Notes: generated from the letters alone by a model not told the origin. Positions 29,986 through 38,711 are shown, numbered from the stretch's first letter. The stretch is DNA of 64,000 bases from Actinoplanes sandaracinus (GCF_030009775.1 NZ_JASCTH010000042.1:1-64000); one strand, 5' to 3'. A program made the numbers and translations.

Positions 29986-31068
29986 TCAATGTGGGTGATA
30001 CGGCCGTGGCAGCCGCATGCCCCGCTCGGCCATGAGCCGGCGGACCCGGTCCGGATGGTTCGTGATGATCCCGTCGACGCCGTGATCGATCAAAGCGCCG
30101 ACGGTGGCGGGATCGTCGCAGGTCCACGGAATGACCTTCAGGCCGCGGGCGTGGGCCCGGGACACCATCGCGTGGTCGGCGTAGAACCGGAAACCCGGAT
30201 CGCCGACCTTGCCGTTCGGCGGGAAGCCGTAAACCGGAGACAGCGCACGGACGCCCGCGATGCTTGCGGCGGCCCGGACGACGTCACCGCCGAAGTCGTC
30301 GATGTCGATGCCGCCGAGCCATGGAGAGGCGCCGGGCAGGCCGATCTGCAGAAAGTCGTGGTTGGCCAGCGCGACCAGCGGCCAGCGCGGCGCGAGCCGG
30401 TGCATTTCGGCGAGCGCGCCCCAGTCGAAGGACTGGATGGTGACCTGTCTTTCGATCCGGGCGGCGCGGACCTGGTCGTACACCCGCCGGACGAACAACC
30501 GCCGGGGAGCCGTCTGCTCGGGCGCGCCGGCCTCGACCTTGGTCTCGATGTTGAGCGTCAGATGTTTGGCGTCGTACGCCCGCACCAGGTCGAAGACGTC
30601 CTTGAGTTCGGCCATCCGCGCTCCCGCGACGACCTCCTGCTCAGGGAAGCCGGGCAGCTGCTGGTAGCCGCAGTCCAGGGTCTTGATCTGCGCCAGCGTC
30701 AGGTCCTTGACGTACTCGCCGACGTAGGGGAACAGCGGGTCGCCTGCCGTGACCGGCGCCGTGTCGCGGCATTTCACCGCACTGACCTGCCGGTCGTGGG
30801 TGACGACGACCTTCTCGTCCTTGGTGACCTGCGTGTCCAGTTCCAGGGTGCTGACGCCGAGCCGCATCGCTTTGGCGAAACCCCGCAGCGACCCCTCGGT
30901 CGTCATGCCGAGGCCGCCGCGGTGGGCCTGCAAGTCGAAGGTGACCGTGCGGGCCGGGACCGCCCGGACCTGAGCGGCGGAGGCGGACACCACCCCGGAA
31001 GCCAGAAGCGCCGCGATCGCGGCCCCGCCCACCAGAACACGACCTACCAGAACACGATGCGCCGACAT
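29986..31068 (-). CDS. Secreted glycerophosphodiester phosphodiesterase
   Basis: A 360-residue exported GDPD. The start MSAHRVLVGR follows GAAGG and begins a signal peptide (GGAAIAALLASGVVSASAAQ). The TIM-barrel signatures are LQAHRGGLGMTTEGSLRGFAKAM, STLELDTQVTKDEKVVVTHD (metal Glu/Asp and catalytic His), and toward the end LKVIPWTCDDPATVGALIDHGVDGIITNHPD. It would cleave glycerophosphodiesters from phospholipid head groups outside the cell, releasing glycerol-3-phosphate. Family length and motifs look intact. The upstream gene is divergent. Confidence 0.92.
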   Translation of the reverse strand: MSAHRVLVGRVLVGGAAIAALLASGVVSASAAQVRAVPARTVTFDLQAHRGGLGMTTEGSLRGFAKAMRLGVSTLELDTQVTKDEKVVVTHDRQVSAVKCRDTAPVTAGDPLFPYVGEYVKDLTLAQIKTLDCGYQQLPGFPEQEVVAGARMAELKDVFDLVRAYDAKHLTLNIETKVEAGAPEQTAPRRLFVRRVYDQVRAARIERQVTIQSFDWGALAEMHRLAPRWPLVALANHDFLQIGLPGASPWLGGIDIDDFGGDVVRAAASIAGVRALSPVYGFPPNGKVGDPGFRFYADHAMVSRAHARGLKVIPWTCDDPATVGALIDHGVDGIITNHPDRVRRLMAERGMRLPRPYHPH

Positions 31069-31228
31069 GGCACCTTCATTCCGCTTCGTGATCAGCCGGG
31101 CCGTCGCGTGCCGATGACCCATGACCGAGTGTATCGATATCCGACGATCTCGTATCCGGCGCCGTCGTTCTGGCGAGTGAGTGATCCGGCCGAGTCGTCA
31201 GCCGGGTCCGTCCACTAAGGTCGGCGAC

Positions 31229-31888
31229 ATGACGCCAGCCCTGACCACCAGTGCCTTCGACTCGTTGCGCCTCGACGCCGTGCCCGACCAGGAGGCGCTG
31301 CGCCGGGTCTACGAACTCCCCGGTGAAGCGGCCGTGCGCAAGCAGATGACCGAGCTCACCGAAGAGACCCGGCGGTTGATCCACTGCTCGTCGCTGGTTC
31401 TGGTCGCCAGCGTGGACGCCGACGGCAACTGCGACGTCACCCCGCGCGGCGGCCCCGCCGGGTTCGTCAGCGTCCTCGACGCGACCACGGTGGCGATACC
31501 GGACGCGACCGGCAACAAGCGTCTGGACACCCTGCAGAACGTCATCGCCACCGGACGGACCGGGCTGCTGTTCGTCATCCCGGGGCGCACCACGACGCTC
31601 AGGGTGAACGGCCGGGCCTGCGTCTCCACCCGGCCCGAGCTGCTGTCGCAGCTGACCGCCGTGGGCAAGCCGCCGGCCAGTGCGCTGGTCGTCGGCATCG
31701 AGGAGGTCTACCCGCACTGCCCCAAGGCGCTGCTGCGCGGCGCGGCTTGGAAGCCGGAGCAGTGGCTGCCGGCGGACGCCCAGCCGACCTCGGCCGAGGT
31801 GACGCTGGCCCAGCTGCGGATGCCGGAGCTGACGATCGCCGACATCGAGCAGAGGGAGGCGGACGCGCTGAAGTACCGGTACGAGTGA
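31229..31888 (+). CDS. Pyridoxamine 5'-phosphate oxidase-family flavin protein
   Basis: A 219-residue protein resembling the MSMEG_1061-type FMN-dependent PPOX group: SLVLVASVDADGNCDVTPRGGPAGFVSV, NKRLDTLQNVIATGRTGLLFVIPGRTTTLRVNGRA and PKALLRGAAWKPEQW. Such split-barrel proteins bind FMN or F420 and reduce small molecules, but the group is poorly characterised. The start MTPALTTSAFDSLRLDAVPD was preferred to an upstream codon that adds a basic, non-conserved leader. It lies just upstream of the first member of the 19-bp box set, but carries no box itself. Confidence 0.85.
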   Translation: MTPALTTSAFDSLRLDAVPDQEALRRVYELPGEAAVRKQMTELTEETRRLIHCSSLVLVASVDADGNCDVTPRGGPAGFVSVLDATTVAIPDATGNKRLDTLQNVIATGRTGLLFVIPGRTTTLRVNGRACVSTRPELLSQLTAVGKPPASALVVGIEEVYPHCPKALLRGAAWKPEQWLPADAQPTSAEVTLAQLRMPELTIADIEQREADALKYRYE

Positions 31889-31896
31889 CGGACCGG

Positions 31897-31915
31897 TTCA
31901 TCCACGCCGGATGAG
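31897..31915 (+). promoter_or_regulatory. 19-bp regulon box, copy 1
   Basis: TTCATCC-ACGCC-GGATGAG, ending 63 nt before the DUF6069 gene. A GAGGCT hexamer (NANNNT type) follows 23 nt downstream at 31938. Confidence 0.75.
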
Positions 31916-31978
31916 GCGGCGCGCGGGCCCCGGGGCCGAGGCTCTGAACCGGTAGTCCGTGTCCTGAAGGAGGACCTC

Positions 31979-32476
31979 ATGACCGGTATGAACCCCCCCG
32001 GCGACCCCCGGCCGAGCCCGACCGTGAACGGCGGCAGGCTGTGGGCCGGCGGCGCGGCCACCGCGGCCGTCGCGGCCCTGATCGCCGTGGCCGGCGTCCT
32101 GTTGGGGCGAGGACTGTTCGGCGTCGATGTGCTGGCTCCCCAGGGGCAGGGTGTCTGGGGTGACGCCTCCACCGGCTGGTACGCGCTCGGTGCGGCGCTC
32201 TCGGCCCTGGCCGCGACCGGCCTCGTTCATGTGCTGATCCTGACCACACCCCGGCCGATGCGGTTCTTCGGCTGGGTCATCGCGCTGGCGACGGTGGTGG
32301 GGATGCTGGCGCCGTTCGTCACGGACGAGAGTCTCGGCTCCCGGATGTACACCGCGGGACTGAACTTCGTGCTCGGGGTCGCGATCGGTTCGCTGGTCGC
32401 CGGAACGGCCAAGACGTCGATCGTGCCGGTGGCGGCGCGCCCAGCCGCCCGGCCCTATCCCCGCCCGTACCGCTGA
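31979..32476 (+). CDS. DUF6069-type four-helix membrane protein
   Basis: A 165-residue protein with four membrane segments (AATAAVAALIAVAGVLLGRGL, WYALGAALSALAATGLVHVLIL, FFGWVIALATVVGMLAPFV, AGLNFVLGVAIGSLVAG) and a Pro/Arg tail. This pattern fits DUF6069, a family without known function. A strong Shine-Dalgarno (GAAGGAGG) precedes the ATG. It is the first gene of the box-controlled block and lies 83 bp upstream of the P-type ATPase, which has its own box. Confidence 0.8.
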   Translation: MTGMNPPGDPRPSPTVNGGRLWAGGAATAAVAALIAVAGVLLGRGLFGVDVLAPQGQGVWGDASTGWYALGAALSALAATGLVHVLILTTPRPMRFFGWVIALATVVGMLAPFVTDESLGSRMYTAGLNFVLGVAIGSLVAGTAKTSIVPVAARPAARPYPRPYR

Positions 32477-32481
32477 CGCCG

Positions 32482-32500
32482 TTCGCCCGGATCGGATGAG
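32482..32500 (+). promoter_or_regulatory. 19-bp regulon box, copy 2
   Basis: TTCGCCC-GGATC-GGATGAG, ending 59 nt before the P-type ATPase start, which has a good GAAGGAG. The downstream hexamer is weaker than at other boxes. Confidence 0.65.
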
Positions 32501-32559
32501 CCGGCCGCGCGGAGCGTCGTGCCGGCGCTGGACAGTGCCCGACAGAGAAGGAGCATCCG

Positions 32560-35256
32560 ATGGCCACCATGACCTCCCCCGCGGACGCCGGTGCGGCGCC
32601 CGCGTTCCATGTGCTCTCCGTCCCGGAGGCGCTCGAGGCGGAACGGGTCGATCAGCACCACGGCTTGGCCGCCGACGAGGCGAACCGGCGCCGCGAGCGG
32701 TACGGCCCGAACCGGTTCACCGAGGCGAAGAAGGAGCCCTGGTGGCGTGCCTTCGTCCGGCAGTACGCCGATCCGATGCAGATCGTGCTGCTCGCCGCCG
32801 GCCTCGGCAGCCTCTACCCGCTCAAGCAGTGGGGGACCGGCATCATGCTGCTCGCCCTGACCCTGCTCAACGCGGCGCTGGGCCTGCACCAGGAGGGCAA
32901 GGCCGCGGCCGCCGTCGACGCCTTGCAGAAGATGATGATCGTGAAGGCCCGGGTACGCCGCGACGGCATACTGGCCGAGGTGCCGGCCGAGCGGCTCGTC
33001 CCCGGTGACGTGGTCCTTCTCGAGGCCGGTGACGTGGTCCCGGCCGACGGCCGGCTGCTGCGGGCGGCCACCCTGGAGATCGACGAGTCGGCGCTGACCG
33101 GGGAGAGCCTGCCGGTGGCGAAGGACATCGTCGCGGTGGCGTCGGCCGACACCGACCTGGGCGACCGGTCCGACATGGCCTACATGAACACCAACGTCAC
33201 CCGGGGCGCGGGCGAGCTGCTGGTCACCGCGACCGGTATGAACACCGAGGTGGGCCGGATCTCCGGCATGCTGCAGACCGAGAAGGACGCGGAGACGCCG
33301 CTCACCCGCCAGCTCGGCCGGCTCACCAATCAGATTCTGGTCATCGCCGGGATCGCCCTGCTCGCCTCGGTGCTCATCAACCTGGCCCGGGGCAACGAGT
33401 TCACCGTGGTGTTCACCGCCGCGGTGGCGTTCGCGGTCTCGGCCATCCCGACCGGCCTGCCCGCCGTGGTCACCACCATTCTGTCGCTCGGCACCCAGAT
33501 GCTCGCCAGGGCGAACGCGATCGTCAAACGGCTGCGCTCCACCGAGACGCTGGGCTCGACCTCGGCGATCAACTCGGACAAGACAGGCACGTTGACGCTC
33601 AACCAGATGACCGCCACCGAGATGGCCATCCCGGGGCGGCGGTACACGATCTCCGGCGGCGGGTACTCGACCGACGGTGTGATCAAACGGGTGGCCGGCG
33701 AGCCGGACGTTCCGCTCGAGGAGTTCCTGCTGCCGATGATCCTCGCCTCGGACGCCGTGGTCAGCGACGGGCAGCTGATCGGCGACCCGACCGAGGGCGC
33801 GCTCGTGGTGCTCGCCGAGAAGGGCGGACTGGACGCCGAAGCCACCCGCAAACGCTATCCGCGGGTGGCCGAGCTGCCGTTCGACGCCGCGTACAAGATG
33901 ATGGCCACCTTCCACCGGATGACCGGCGCGGACGACCGCGAGGTGATCCGGTGCTTCGTGAAGGGCGCGCCCGACCAGATGCTCGCCCGCGCCTCGGTCG
34001 ACGACGAGACCGCCGTCCGGTACCTGGCCGAGAACGTCCGGCTCGCCCGGCAGGGGCTGCGGGTGCTGGCCACCGCCCGCAAGGACTTCGACCCGGCCAC
34101 CTTCGACCCCGATGCCGATCTGCTGGCGCTGCTGGACGGCCTGACCCCGCTCGCCCTGGTCGGGATCGTCGATCCGCCGCGCCCGCAGGCGCAGGCCGCG
34201 ATCACCGAAGCCCATGCGGCCGGCATCGAGGTCCGCATGATCACCGGTGACCACGCGGTCACCGCCGCCGCGATCGCCGGCAAGCTCGGCATCCGTGGGC
34301 GGGCGATCACCGGCACCGAGTTCGCCGCGATGAGCGACGAGGAGGCGGACCGGGAGATCGGCGGCATCGGAGTGATCGCCCGGGTCACCCCGGAGCACAA
34401 GGTACGCCTCGTCGAGGTGCTCAAACGCAAGGGCCACATCGTCGCGATGACCGGCGACGGGGTGAACGACGCTCCGGCGCTGAAGAAGGCCGACATCGGC
34501 ATCGCGATGGGGATCACCGGCACCGAGGTCAGCAAAGAGGCCGCCGCGATGATCCTCACCGACGACGACTTCGCCACCATCGTCAAGGCCGTCGAACTGG
34601 GCCGGGCCCTCTACGCGAACCTGAAGAAGTACATCTTCTTCCAGATGGGCGTGCTGGTCGGCATGATCGTCACCTTCCTGGCGGCCAGCATCGGCAACAT
34701 CGCCGCCGGGGTGCCGTTCCTGCCTCTGCAGAGCCTGTGGCTCAACTTCACCACCCAGGTCTTCCAGTCCGTCGGGCTCGGCTACGGCAAGGCCGAGTCG
34801 AACGTGATGACCCAGAGGCCGCGACGGTCGGACGAGCCGCTGCTGAGCCGGAGCGCACTCGGCTGGCTGGGCTTCCTCGGGCTGGTGATGGGCGCGATCA
34901 CCCTGCTGGTGATCTGGTGGGCCGACCGCGCGTACGACCTGGACACCGCCCGGACCATGGGCCTGACCGCCTTCTCGATCGCGAACCTGGCCTTCTCTCT
35001 CACCGTGCGTGCCGAGATCCGGTCGGTGTTCAGCCTGGACACCTTCGGCGACCGGCGATTCTTGATCACCACCGGGATGTCGGCGGTGGCGATCGTGCTC
35101 GCCACCGAGTTCGGCCTGTTCCAGAAGATCCTGCACACCACCAGCCTGGATCTCGGGCAGTGGCTCATCTGCCTGGTCGCCGGGATGCTCGTGATCGCGC
35201 CGACGGAGATCCGCAAGATCTTCCTGCGGCGCCGTACGGAAGGGAGCTCACGATGA
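32560..35256 (+). CDS. P-type cation-transporting ATPase with altered ion site
   Basis: An 898-residue type II P-type ATPase. Order: N-terminal cation-ATPase domain, ALTGES actuator loop, phosphorylation site NSDKTGTLT (Asp340), nucleotide-binding domain, MITGDH and MTGDGVNDAPALKKADIGIAMG hinge, and about ten membrane helices. Helix M4 reads AIPTGLPA where Ca2+ pumps have IPEGLPA, and M6 reads LWLNFTTQVFQS where they have N-x-x-T-D. Two acidic ion ligands are thus replaced by Thr and Gln, so the ion is unlikely to be Ca2+ handled in the usual way. It overlaps the next gene by 4 nt and heads the operon with a helical protein and an RDD protein under box 2. Confidence 0.93.
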   Translation: MATMTSPADAGAAPAFHVLSVPEALEAERVDQHHGLAADEANRRRERYGPNRFTEAKKEPWWRAFVRQYADPMQIVLLAAGLGSLYPLKQWGTGIMLLALTLLNAALGLHQEGKAAAAVDALQKMMIVKARVRRDGILAEVPAERLVPGDVVLLEAGDVVPADGRLLRAATLEIDESALTGESLPVAKDIVAVASADTDLGDRSDMAYMNTNVTRGAGELLVTATGMNTEVGRISGMLQTEKDAETPLTRQLGRLTNQILVIAGIALLASVLINLARGNEFTVVFTAAVAFAVSAIPTGLPAVVTTILSLGTQMLARANAIVKRLRSTETLGSTSAINSDKTGTLTLNQMTATEMAIPGRRYTISGGGYSTDGVIKRVAGEPDVPLEEFLLPMILASDAVVSDGQLIGDPTEGALVVLAEKGGLDAEATRKRYPRVAELPFDAAYKMMATFHRMTGADDREVIRCFVKGAPDQMLARASVDDETAVRYLAENVRLARQGLRVLATARKDFDPATFDPDADLLALLDGLTPLALVGIVDPPRPQAQAAITEAHAAGIEVRMITGDHAVTAAAIAGKLGIRGRAITGTEFAAMSDEEADREIGGIGVIARVTPEHKVRLVEVLKRKGHIVAMTGDGVNDAPALKKADIGIAMGITGTEVSKEAAAMILTDDDFATIVKAVELGRALYANLKKYIFFQMGVLVGMIVTFLAASIGNIAAGVPFLPLQSLWLNFTTQVFQSVGLGYGKAESNVMTQRPRRSDEPLLSRSALGWLGFLGLVMGAITLLVIWWADRAYDLDTARTMGLTAFSIANLAFSLTVRAEIRSVFSLDTFGDRRFLITTGMSAVAIVLATEFGLFQKILHTTSLDLGQWLICLVAGMLVIAPTEIRKIFLRRRTEGSSR

Positions 35257-35669
35257 GAGTGCCCCCGCTGCAGCGATGGGGTGACGTGGTGATCGGCGCG
35301 GCGGTCCGCACCGCCGAAGGCGCCGGTGATGCGCTGGCCGGCCTGCGGACCGCCGGTCTTCGTGCGCGACTGACCGGGCTGGCCGAGCGCGGCGCGGCCG
35401 AGCGGAGCCGGATGTTCGACATCGCGATCACCACTCTCGCCACCTCCGCGATGGTCGAGAGAGTGGTGGAGATTCAGCTCGACCGGGTGCTGGAACTGCT
35501 GGAACGGGAGCCGGACCGGATCCGGGCCCTGGTCCGCGGTCAACGCGACACCATGGTCGGTGAGGCCATCGGGCGGGTCCGGACCGGAGCCGCGGCAGGC
35601 GATGCCGCAGTCGATCGGCTCACTCTGCGATGGCCGGGCCGCGGCGGGGCGCCCGAGAACCTGCCGTGA
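35253..35669 (+). CDS. Helical hypothetical protein in the ATPase operon
   Basis: A 138-residue, Ala/Arg-rich, mainly helical protein (VVIGAAVRTAEGAGDALAG, MVERVVEIQLDRVLELLERE, IRALVRGQRDTMVGEAIGRV). No signal or membrane segment and no recognised family. Its ATG overlaps the ATPase stop (ATGA) and its TGA overlaps the RDD start (GTGA), so all three are translated as one coupled set. It may associate with the pump or the RDD protein; that is inference from coupling only. Confidence 0.8.
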   Translation: MRVPPLQRWGDVVIGAAVRTAEGAGDALAGLRTAGLRARLTGLAERGAAERSRMFDIAITTLATSAMVERVVEIQLDRVLELLEREPDRIRALVRGQRDTMVGEAIGRVRTGAAAGDAAVDRLTLRWPGRGGAPENLP

Positions 35670-36094
35670 GCGAGTACGCCGGACTGGTCAGCCGGTCGGC
35701 GGCGTACCTGGTGGACGCCGTGGTCGTGACCGTGCTGACCGGCACGTCGGCGATGGTCTTCGTCCTGGTCGCCCTGTTCGTCGGCGCCGATGCCCAGGAT
35801 CTGGCCGGGCTCGTGGTCTCGTCCGTTGTCGTGTTCCTGCCGGCGCTACTGGCTCTCTACTGCGCGTTCTTCTGGATGCTGGCCGGGCGCACCCCGGGGA
35901 TGGCGGTGTTCGGCCTGCGCGTCGTGGATCGCGACGGCCGGCCACCGCGCTGGCTCGCCGCCATGGTCCGCGGGCTGCTGCTGGCGTACCTGCCGGTGCT
36001 GGCGCTGTGGCTGCTGGTGGACCGGCGCCACCGGGGCCTGCACGACAAGGTGGCCCGCACCTCGGTGGTACGGGCGCTCACCCGCCGGGGATGA
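35666..36094 (+). CDS. RDD-family membrane protein
   Basis: A 142-residue membrane protein. The RDD signature is visible as SRSAAYLVDAVVVTVLTG near the N-terminus, with later helices (LVVSSVVVFLPALLALYCAFFWML, GLLLAYLPVLALWLLVDRRHRGLHDKVART) and GRTPGMAVFGLRVVDRDG. RDD proteins have been linked to ion antiport, which suits the adjacent cation pump. The GTG start overlaps the previous stop by 4 nt. The last codons contain box 3 for the next gene. Confidence 0.88.
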   Translation: MSEYAGLVSRSAAYLVDAVVVTVLTGTSAMVFVLVALFVGADAQDLAGLVVSSVVVFLPALLALYCAFFWMLAGRTPGMAVFGLRVVDRDGRPPRWLAAMVRGLLLAYLPVLALWLLVDRRHRGLHDKVARTSVVRALTRRG

Positions 36095-36095
36095 G
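36077..36095 (+). promoter_or_regulatory. 19-bp regulon box, copy 3, contains a MalT-box core
   Basis: CTCACCC-GCCGG-GGATGAG. Positions 36087-36096 read GGGGATGAGG, identical to the E. coli MalT consensus GGGGA(T/G)GAGG. The box ends 34 nt before a GTG start; CACCTT follows at 36118. Confidence 0.75.
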
Positions 36096-36129
36096 GCGCC
36101 CGTACCGTCCCGGGGCGCACCTTCGACAG

Positions 36130-37188
36130 GTGCTGACCATGGGAGTCGAAGAAGAGTTCCTACTACTGGATCCGGACGGGGCGGTGGCGCCGGAGGCGTC
36201 CGCCGTGGTCCGTCACACCGGCGGGGACGACCGGATCAAGCCGGAGTACATGGCCTACCAGGTGGAGACCGCCACGTCGGTCTGCACCGGGCTCGACGAG
36301 CTGCGCCAGGAGCTCACCGGGTTGCGGCTGATCGCGGCCCGGGCCGCCGACCGGGCCGGGGTCCACCTGGTGGCCAGCGGGTCGCCGCCGTTCCGGGCGG
36401 GCCCGATCGATGCGCTCACCGACGGCGACCGCTACCGGCGGCTCGCCCACCTCTTCCCGGAGGCGACGCGGGCCGGGGCCACCTGCGGCTGCCACGTCCA
36501 CATCGGCGTGCCCGACCGGGAACTCGCCGCCGCGGTCCTCACCCGCATCCGGCCCTGGCTGCCGGCCCTGCTGGCGCTGACCGTGAACTCACCCGTCGCC
36601 GATGCCGGCGACACCGGATGGTCCAGTCACCGATACCGGACCCAGCTGTGCTGGCCCACTTTCCGGCCGCCCGGTGTGTGGGCCAGCGCCGCACGGTACG
36701 ACGCCGAGGTGCGCTCACATGTCGCGTCGGGCGCGGCCCTCGACGCGTCCGGGATCTACTTCCTGGCCCGCCTCTCCTCCCGTTACCCCACCATCGAGGT
36801 CCGTGTCGCCGACACCGGGCTCAGCGTCGACGACACGCTGCTCTTCGCCGGTGTGACCCGGGCACTGATCGGCACCCTGATCGAGGACGTCCGGCAGCGC
36901 ATGAAAGTGGTCCCCGCCCCGGACGCTCGAGTCAGCGCGGATCTGCTCAGCGTCGCGCGCGGCGGTGGCCGCATGGGGAAGGACGTGGCCCGGTTGCTGG
37001 CGAAGATCACCCCGCAGCTCGACGGGAGCGGCGACACCGGCGAGGTCTACGCCGGCGTCGAGCGGCTGCGGCGCGAGGGCACCGGCGCCGAGCGCCAGCG
37101 CCGGCTCTGGCGGCAGCACGGTCCCACCGGCGGTTTCGTGGCCGCTCTGGCCGCCGAGACCACACCCGCCCTGGCACTGCACGCGTGA
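36130..37188 (+). CDS. Glutamate-cysteine ligase-like carboxylate-amine ligase (YbdK type)
   Basis: A 352-residue GCS2-family enzyme: TMGVEEEFLLLDPDGAV, YMAYQVETATSVCTGLDELR, GCHVHIGVPD, RYRTQLCWPTF and TIEVRVADTGL. Family members form a gamma-glutamyl amide bond using ATP; in actinobacteria the partner is often unknown because mycothiol replaces glutathione. I chose the GTG at 36130 over the ATG at 36139 because it sits exactly 34 nt from box 3, the spacing seen at five other boxes, and there is no Shine-Dalgarno for either. It is followed by a 34-bp palindromic terminator. Confidence 0.9.
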   Translation: MLTMGVEEEFLLLDPDGAVAPEASAVVRHTGGDDRIKPEYMAYQVETATSVCTGLDELRQELTGLRLIAARAADRAGVHLVASGSPPFRAGPIDALTDGDRYRRLAHLFPEATRAGATCGCHVHIGVPDRELAAAVLTRIRPWLPALLALTVNSPVADAGDTGWSSHRYRTQLCWPTFRPPGVWASAARYDAEVRSHVASGAALDASGIYFLARLSSRYPTIEVRVADTGLSVDDTLLFAGVTRALIGTLIEDVRQRMKVVPAPDARVSADLLSVARGGGRMGKDVARLLAKITPQLDGSGDTGEVYAGVERLRREGTGAERQRRLWRQHGPTGGFVAALAAETTPALALHA

Positions 37189-37191
37189 ACA

Positions 37192-37225
37192 GGGCCGCCC
37201 GGCTCATCGATGAGCCGGGCGGCCC
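37192..37225. terminator. Bidirectional terminator, perfect 34-bp palindrome
   Basis: Arm begins GGGCCGCCCGGCTCATC and is followed directly by its exact reverse complement. It lies 3 bp after the ligase gene and 69 bp from the convergent SHOCT gene. Confidence 0.8.
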
Positions 37226-37294
37226 GTCATATCGGCCACGACGAGGCGCACCGGCCACCGTGGCGGGCATGCACGACGGCGACCGGCGCGGGTC

Positions 37295-37570
37295 TCAGGA
37301 CGCGAGGATGCGCGTCTTCTGTTGTTCGAACTCGGCGTCGGTGAGGACGCCCTGCGTTCTCAGCTCACCGAGCCGGCGGAGCTGGTCGAGTCTTGCCGAC
37401 GTCGGGTCGGGCCGCGGCTCGGCGGGCGCCGGCTCCGCGTACTCCTCCTGCTGGTCCTCGGACTGACGGGACCAGCGGCCCATCTGGCGGCGCGACACGC
37501 GGTGGGAGACCGCTGTCGCGGTTCCCGCGATCACCGCGGTCCGGGCCATGCCCCGGAGAAGACCGGGCAT
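37295..37570 (-). CDS. SHOCT-domain protein
   Basis: A 91-residue protein whose C-terminal 30 residues are a SHOCT motif (LDQLRRLGELRTQGVLTDAE, FEQQKTRILAS). The N-terminal part is short and hydrophobic (ARTAVIAGTATAVSHRV) with a charged Gln/Glu linker. SHOCT modules are thought to mediate oligomerisation and are frequent in stress-linked membrane proteins. It lies 6 bp after a DUF6325-like gene and is the last member of a four-gene operon driven by box 4. Confidence 0.85.
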   Translation of the reverse strand: MPGLLRGMARTAVIAGTATAVSHRVSRRQMGRWSRQSEDQQEEYAEPAPAEPRPDPTSARLDQLRRLGELRTQGVLTDAEFEQQKTRILAS

Positions 37571-37576
37571 CGTCGA

Positions 37577-38035
37577 TCACCTCCCACCGGTGGCCGGGAC
37601 CGCGCGGGCGGCCTTCGGCTCACTGTCGTCAAGAGCGGAGAGCAGCGCCTGTACGGGAATGCGCCCGCCGGCGACGAGTTGTGCCCCGTTGCGCCGCAAC
37701 CGGGCCGCGAGCGGAGCCGCCCACGTGTTCTCGTAGACCAGGATCACCGCCGCGGAGCCGGGCTTGAGCACCGTGGCCGCTTCCCGCAGGTCGTCGCCGC
37801 CGAGCATGCCCGAGGACGCGCCGTGGAACACTCCCATGCCGCTGCGCTGAACCTCCTGATCCTCCAGGACGGTCACCTCGCCGTTCGTCTCGTGGCGGAC
37901 GAACAGGATGTCCAGCACCCGGATGATCTTCCGTTCCACCAGGTCGAACAGCAGCGGGAACGCGGTGCCTCGCAGTGTTCCCTCGGGGAACTCGACGCAC
38001 AGGTAGTCGATGGGTCCCATCTCCTCCAGTTCCAT
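37577..38035 (-). CDS. DUF6325-like protein, paralogue A
   Basis: A 152-residue protein: MGPIDYLCVEFPEGTLRGTA, ALFDLVERKIIRVLDILFVRHE, VTVLEDQEVQRSG, AAVILVYENTWAAPLAARLRRNGAQLVAGGRIP. It has the ferredoxin-like strand-helix pattern shared with DUF1269 and DUF6325, in which a gene product senses or blocks something at the membrane; function unknown. A second paralogue (38234-38677) is encoded two genes upstream in the same operon. Confidence 0.82.
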   Translation of the reverse strand: MELEEMGPIDYLCVEFPEGTLRGTAFPLLFDLVERKIIRVLDILFVRHETNGEVTVLEDQEVQRSGMGVFHGASSGMLGGDDLREAATVLKPGSAAVILVYENTWAAPLAARLRRNGAQLVAGGRIPVQALLSALDDSEPKAARAVPATGGR

Positions 38036-38045
38036 GCCTCCCCCT

Positions 38046-38237
38046 TCAGCCGGTGACGCTCTGGCTGTGCCGGCGGTTGCTGACCGCCGTCTCCACGCCC
38101 AGCCCGATCAGAGCCCCGCCGGCCGCCGCGACCAGCGGCAGCACCACGAGGATCCCGTAGTCGGGGCGGGGCGGGCGGCCACGCAGCACGCCGTACGCGG
38201 CGACCGCGCGCTGCCGGGCATTGGATCTCCTGCTCAT
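38046..38237 (-). CDS. Small single-helix membrane protein
   Basis: A 63-residue protein: basic N-terminus (RRSNARQRAVAAYGVLRGRP), one membrane segment (YGILVVLPLVAAAGGALIGLGVETAV) and a short polar tail. Its ATG overlaps the upstream DUF6325-like stop by 4 nt and it lies 10 bp before the second paralogue, so it is a firm operon member despite its size. No family recognised. Confidence 0.78.
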   Translation of the reverse strand: MSRRSNARQRAVAAYGVLRGRPPRPDYGILVVLPLVAAAGGALIGLGVETAVSNRRHSQSVTG

Positions 38238-38677
38238 CGCACTCCTTTGATCGTGGTGGTCAGACGGTCGGCCGGGACACGGCTGTGCCAGGGCACGCCG
38301 GGAATGTGGGTGAGGGCCACGATGCTGCCGTCGGAGGCGGCTACCGGGCCGGCCAGGTCCTGAACCCAGCGGTGCTCCAGAAGGACGGCGAGAGCGTCGG
38401 TGTCCTTGTCGACCATCCCGGCCACCTCGTCGATGTCCGATTCGGTGATCAGTCCGCTGGCCAGCCGGGCCATTCCGGTCGGATCGCCACGCAGGCACGC
38501 CAGTTCGCTCAGTTCCACCGCGCACGCTCCGCCGGCCGCGTCGGTGCGGATCACGAGCACGTCGACGATACGCATCTGGCCTGCGACGACCAGCCGGTCC
38601 AGCGTCGCACGGACGCCGTCACCGAGCCGGTTCGCAGGAAACGACAACACCATGAGTTCCAGCGGGCCCAATGCCAT
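38234..38677 (-). CDS. DUF6325-like protein, paralogue B
   Basis: A 147-residue protein starting MALGPLELMVLSFPANRLGD, then IVDVLVIRTDAAGGACAVEL, LITESDIDEVAGMVDKDTDALAVLLEHRWVQDLAGPVAASDG. It shares fold and length with paralogue A. The ATG at 38677 was chosen over codons at 38740 or 38716 because it begins the conserved fold and sits 34 nt from box 4, as at other boxes; there is no real Shine-Dalgarno, which fits a leaderless message. It is the first gene of the four-gene operon. Confidence 0.82.
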   Translation of the reverse strand: MALGPLELMVLSFPANRLGDGVRATLDRLVVAGQMRIVDVLVIRTDAAGGACAVELSELACLRGDPTGMARLASGLITESDIDEVAGMVDKDTDALAVLLEHRWVQDLAGPVAASDGSIVALTHIPGVPWHSRVPADRLTTTIKGVR

Positions 38678-38711
38678 GTGCTCAGCCTGCTCGCCGAGCG
38701 CGGTGGAGCAC

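Noticed and set aside
31897..31915. Regulon box as a DosR or sigma-factor promoter
   Set aside because: The DosR consensus (GGGACT...AGTCCC) does not fit, and the 7-5-7 symmetry with variable centre is more like a dimer binding site than -35/-10 hexamers; a separate -10-like element lies downstream.
32455..35136. An 893-codon minus-strand open frame
   Set aside because: Antisense of the P-type ATPase; low-complexity composition and no motif.
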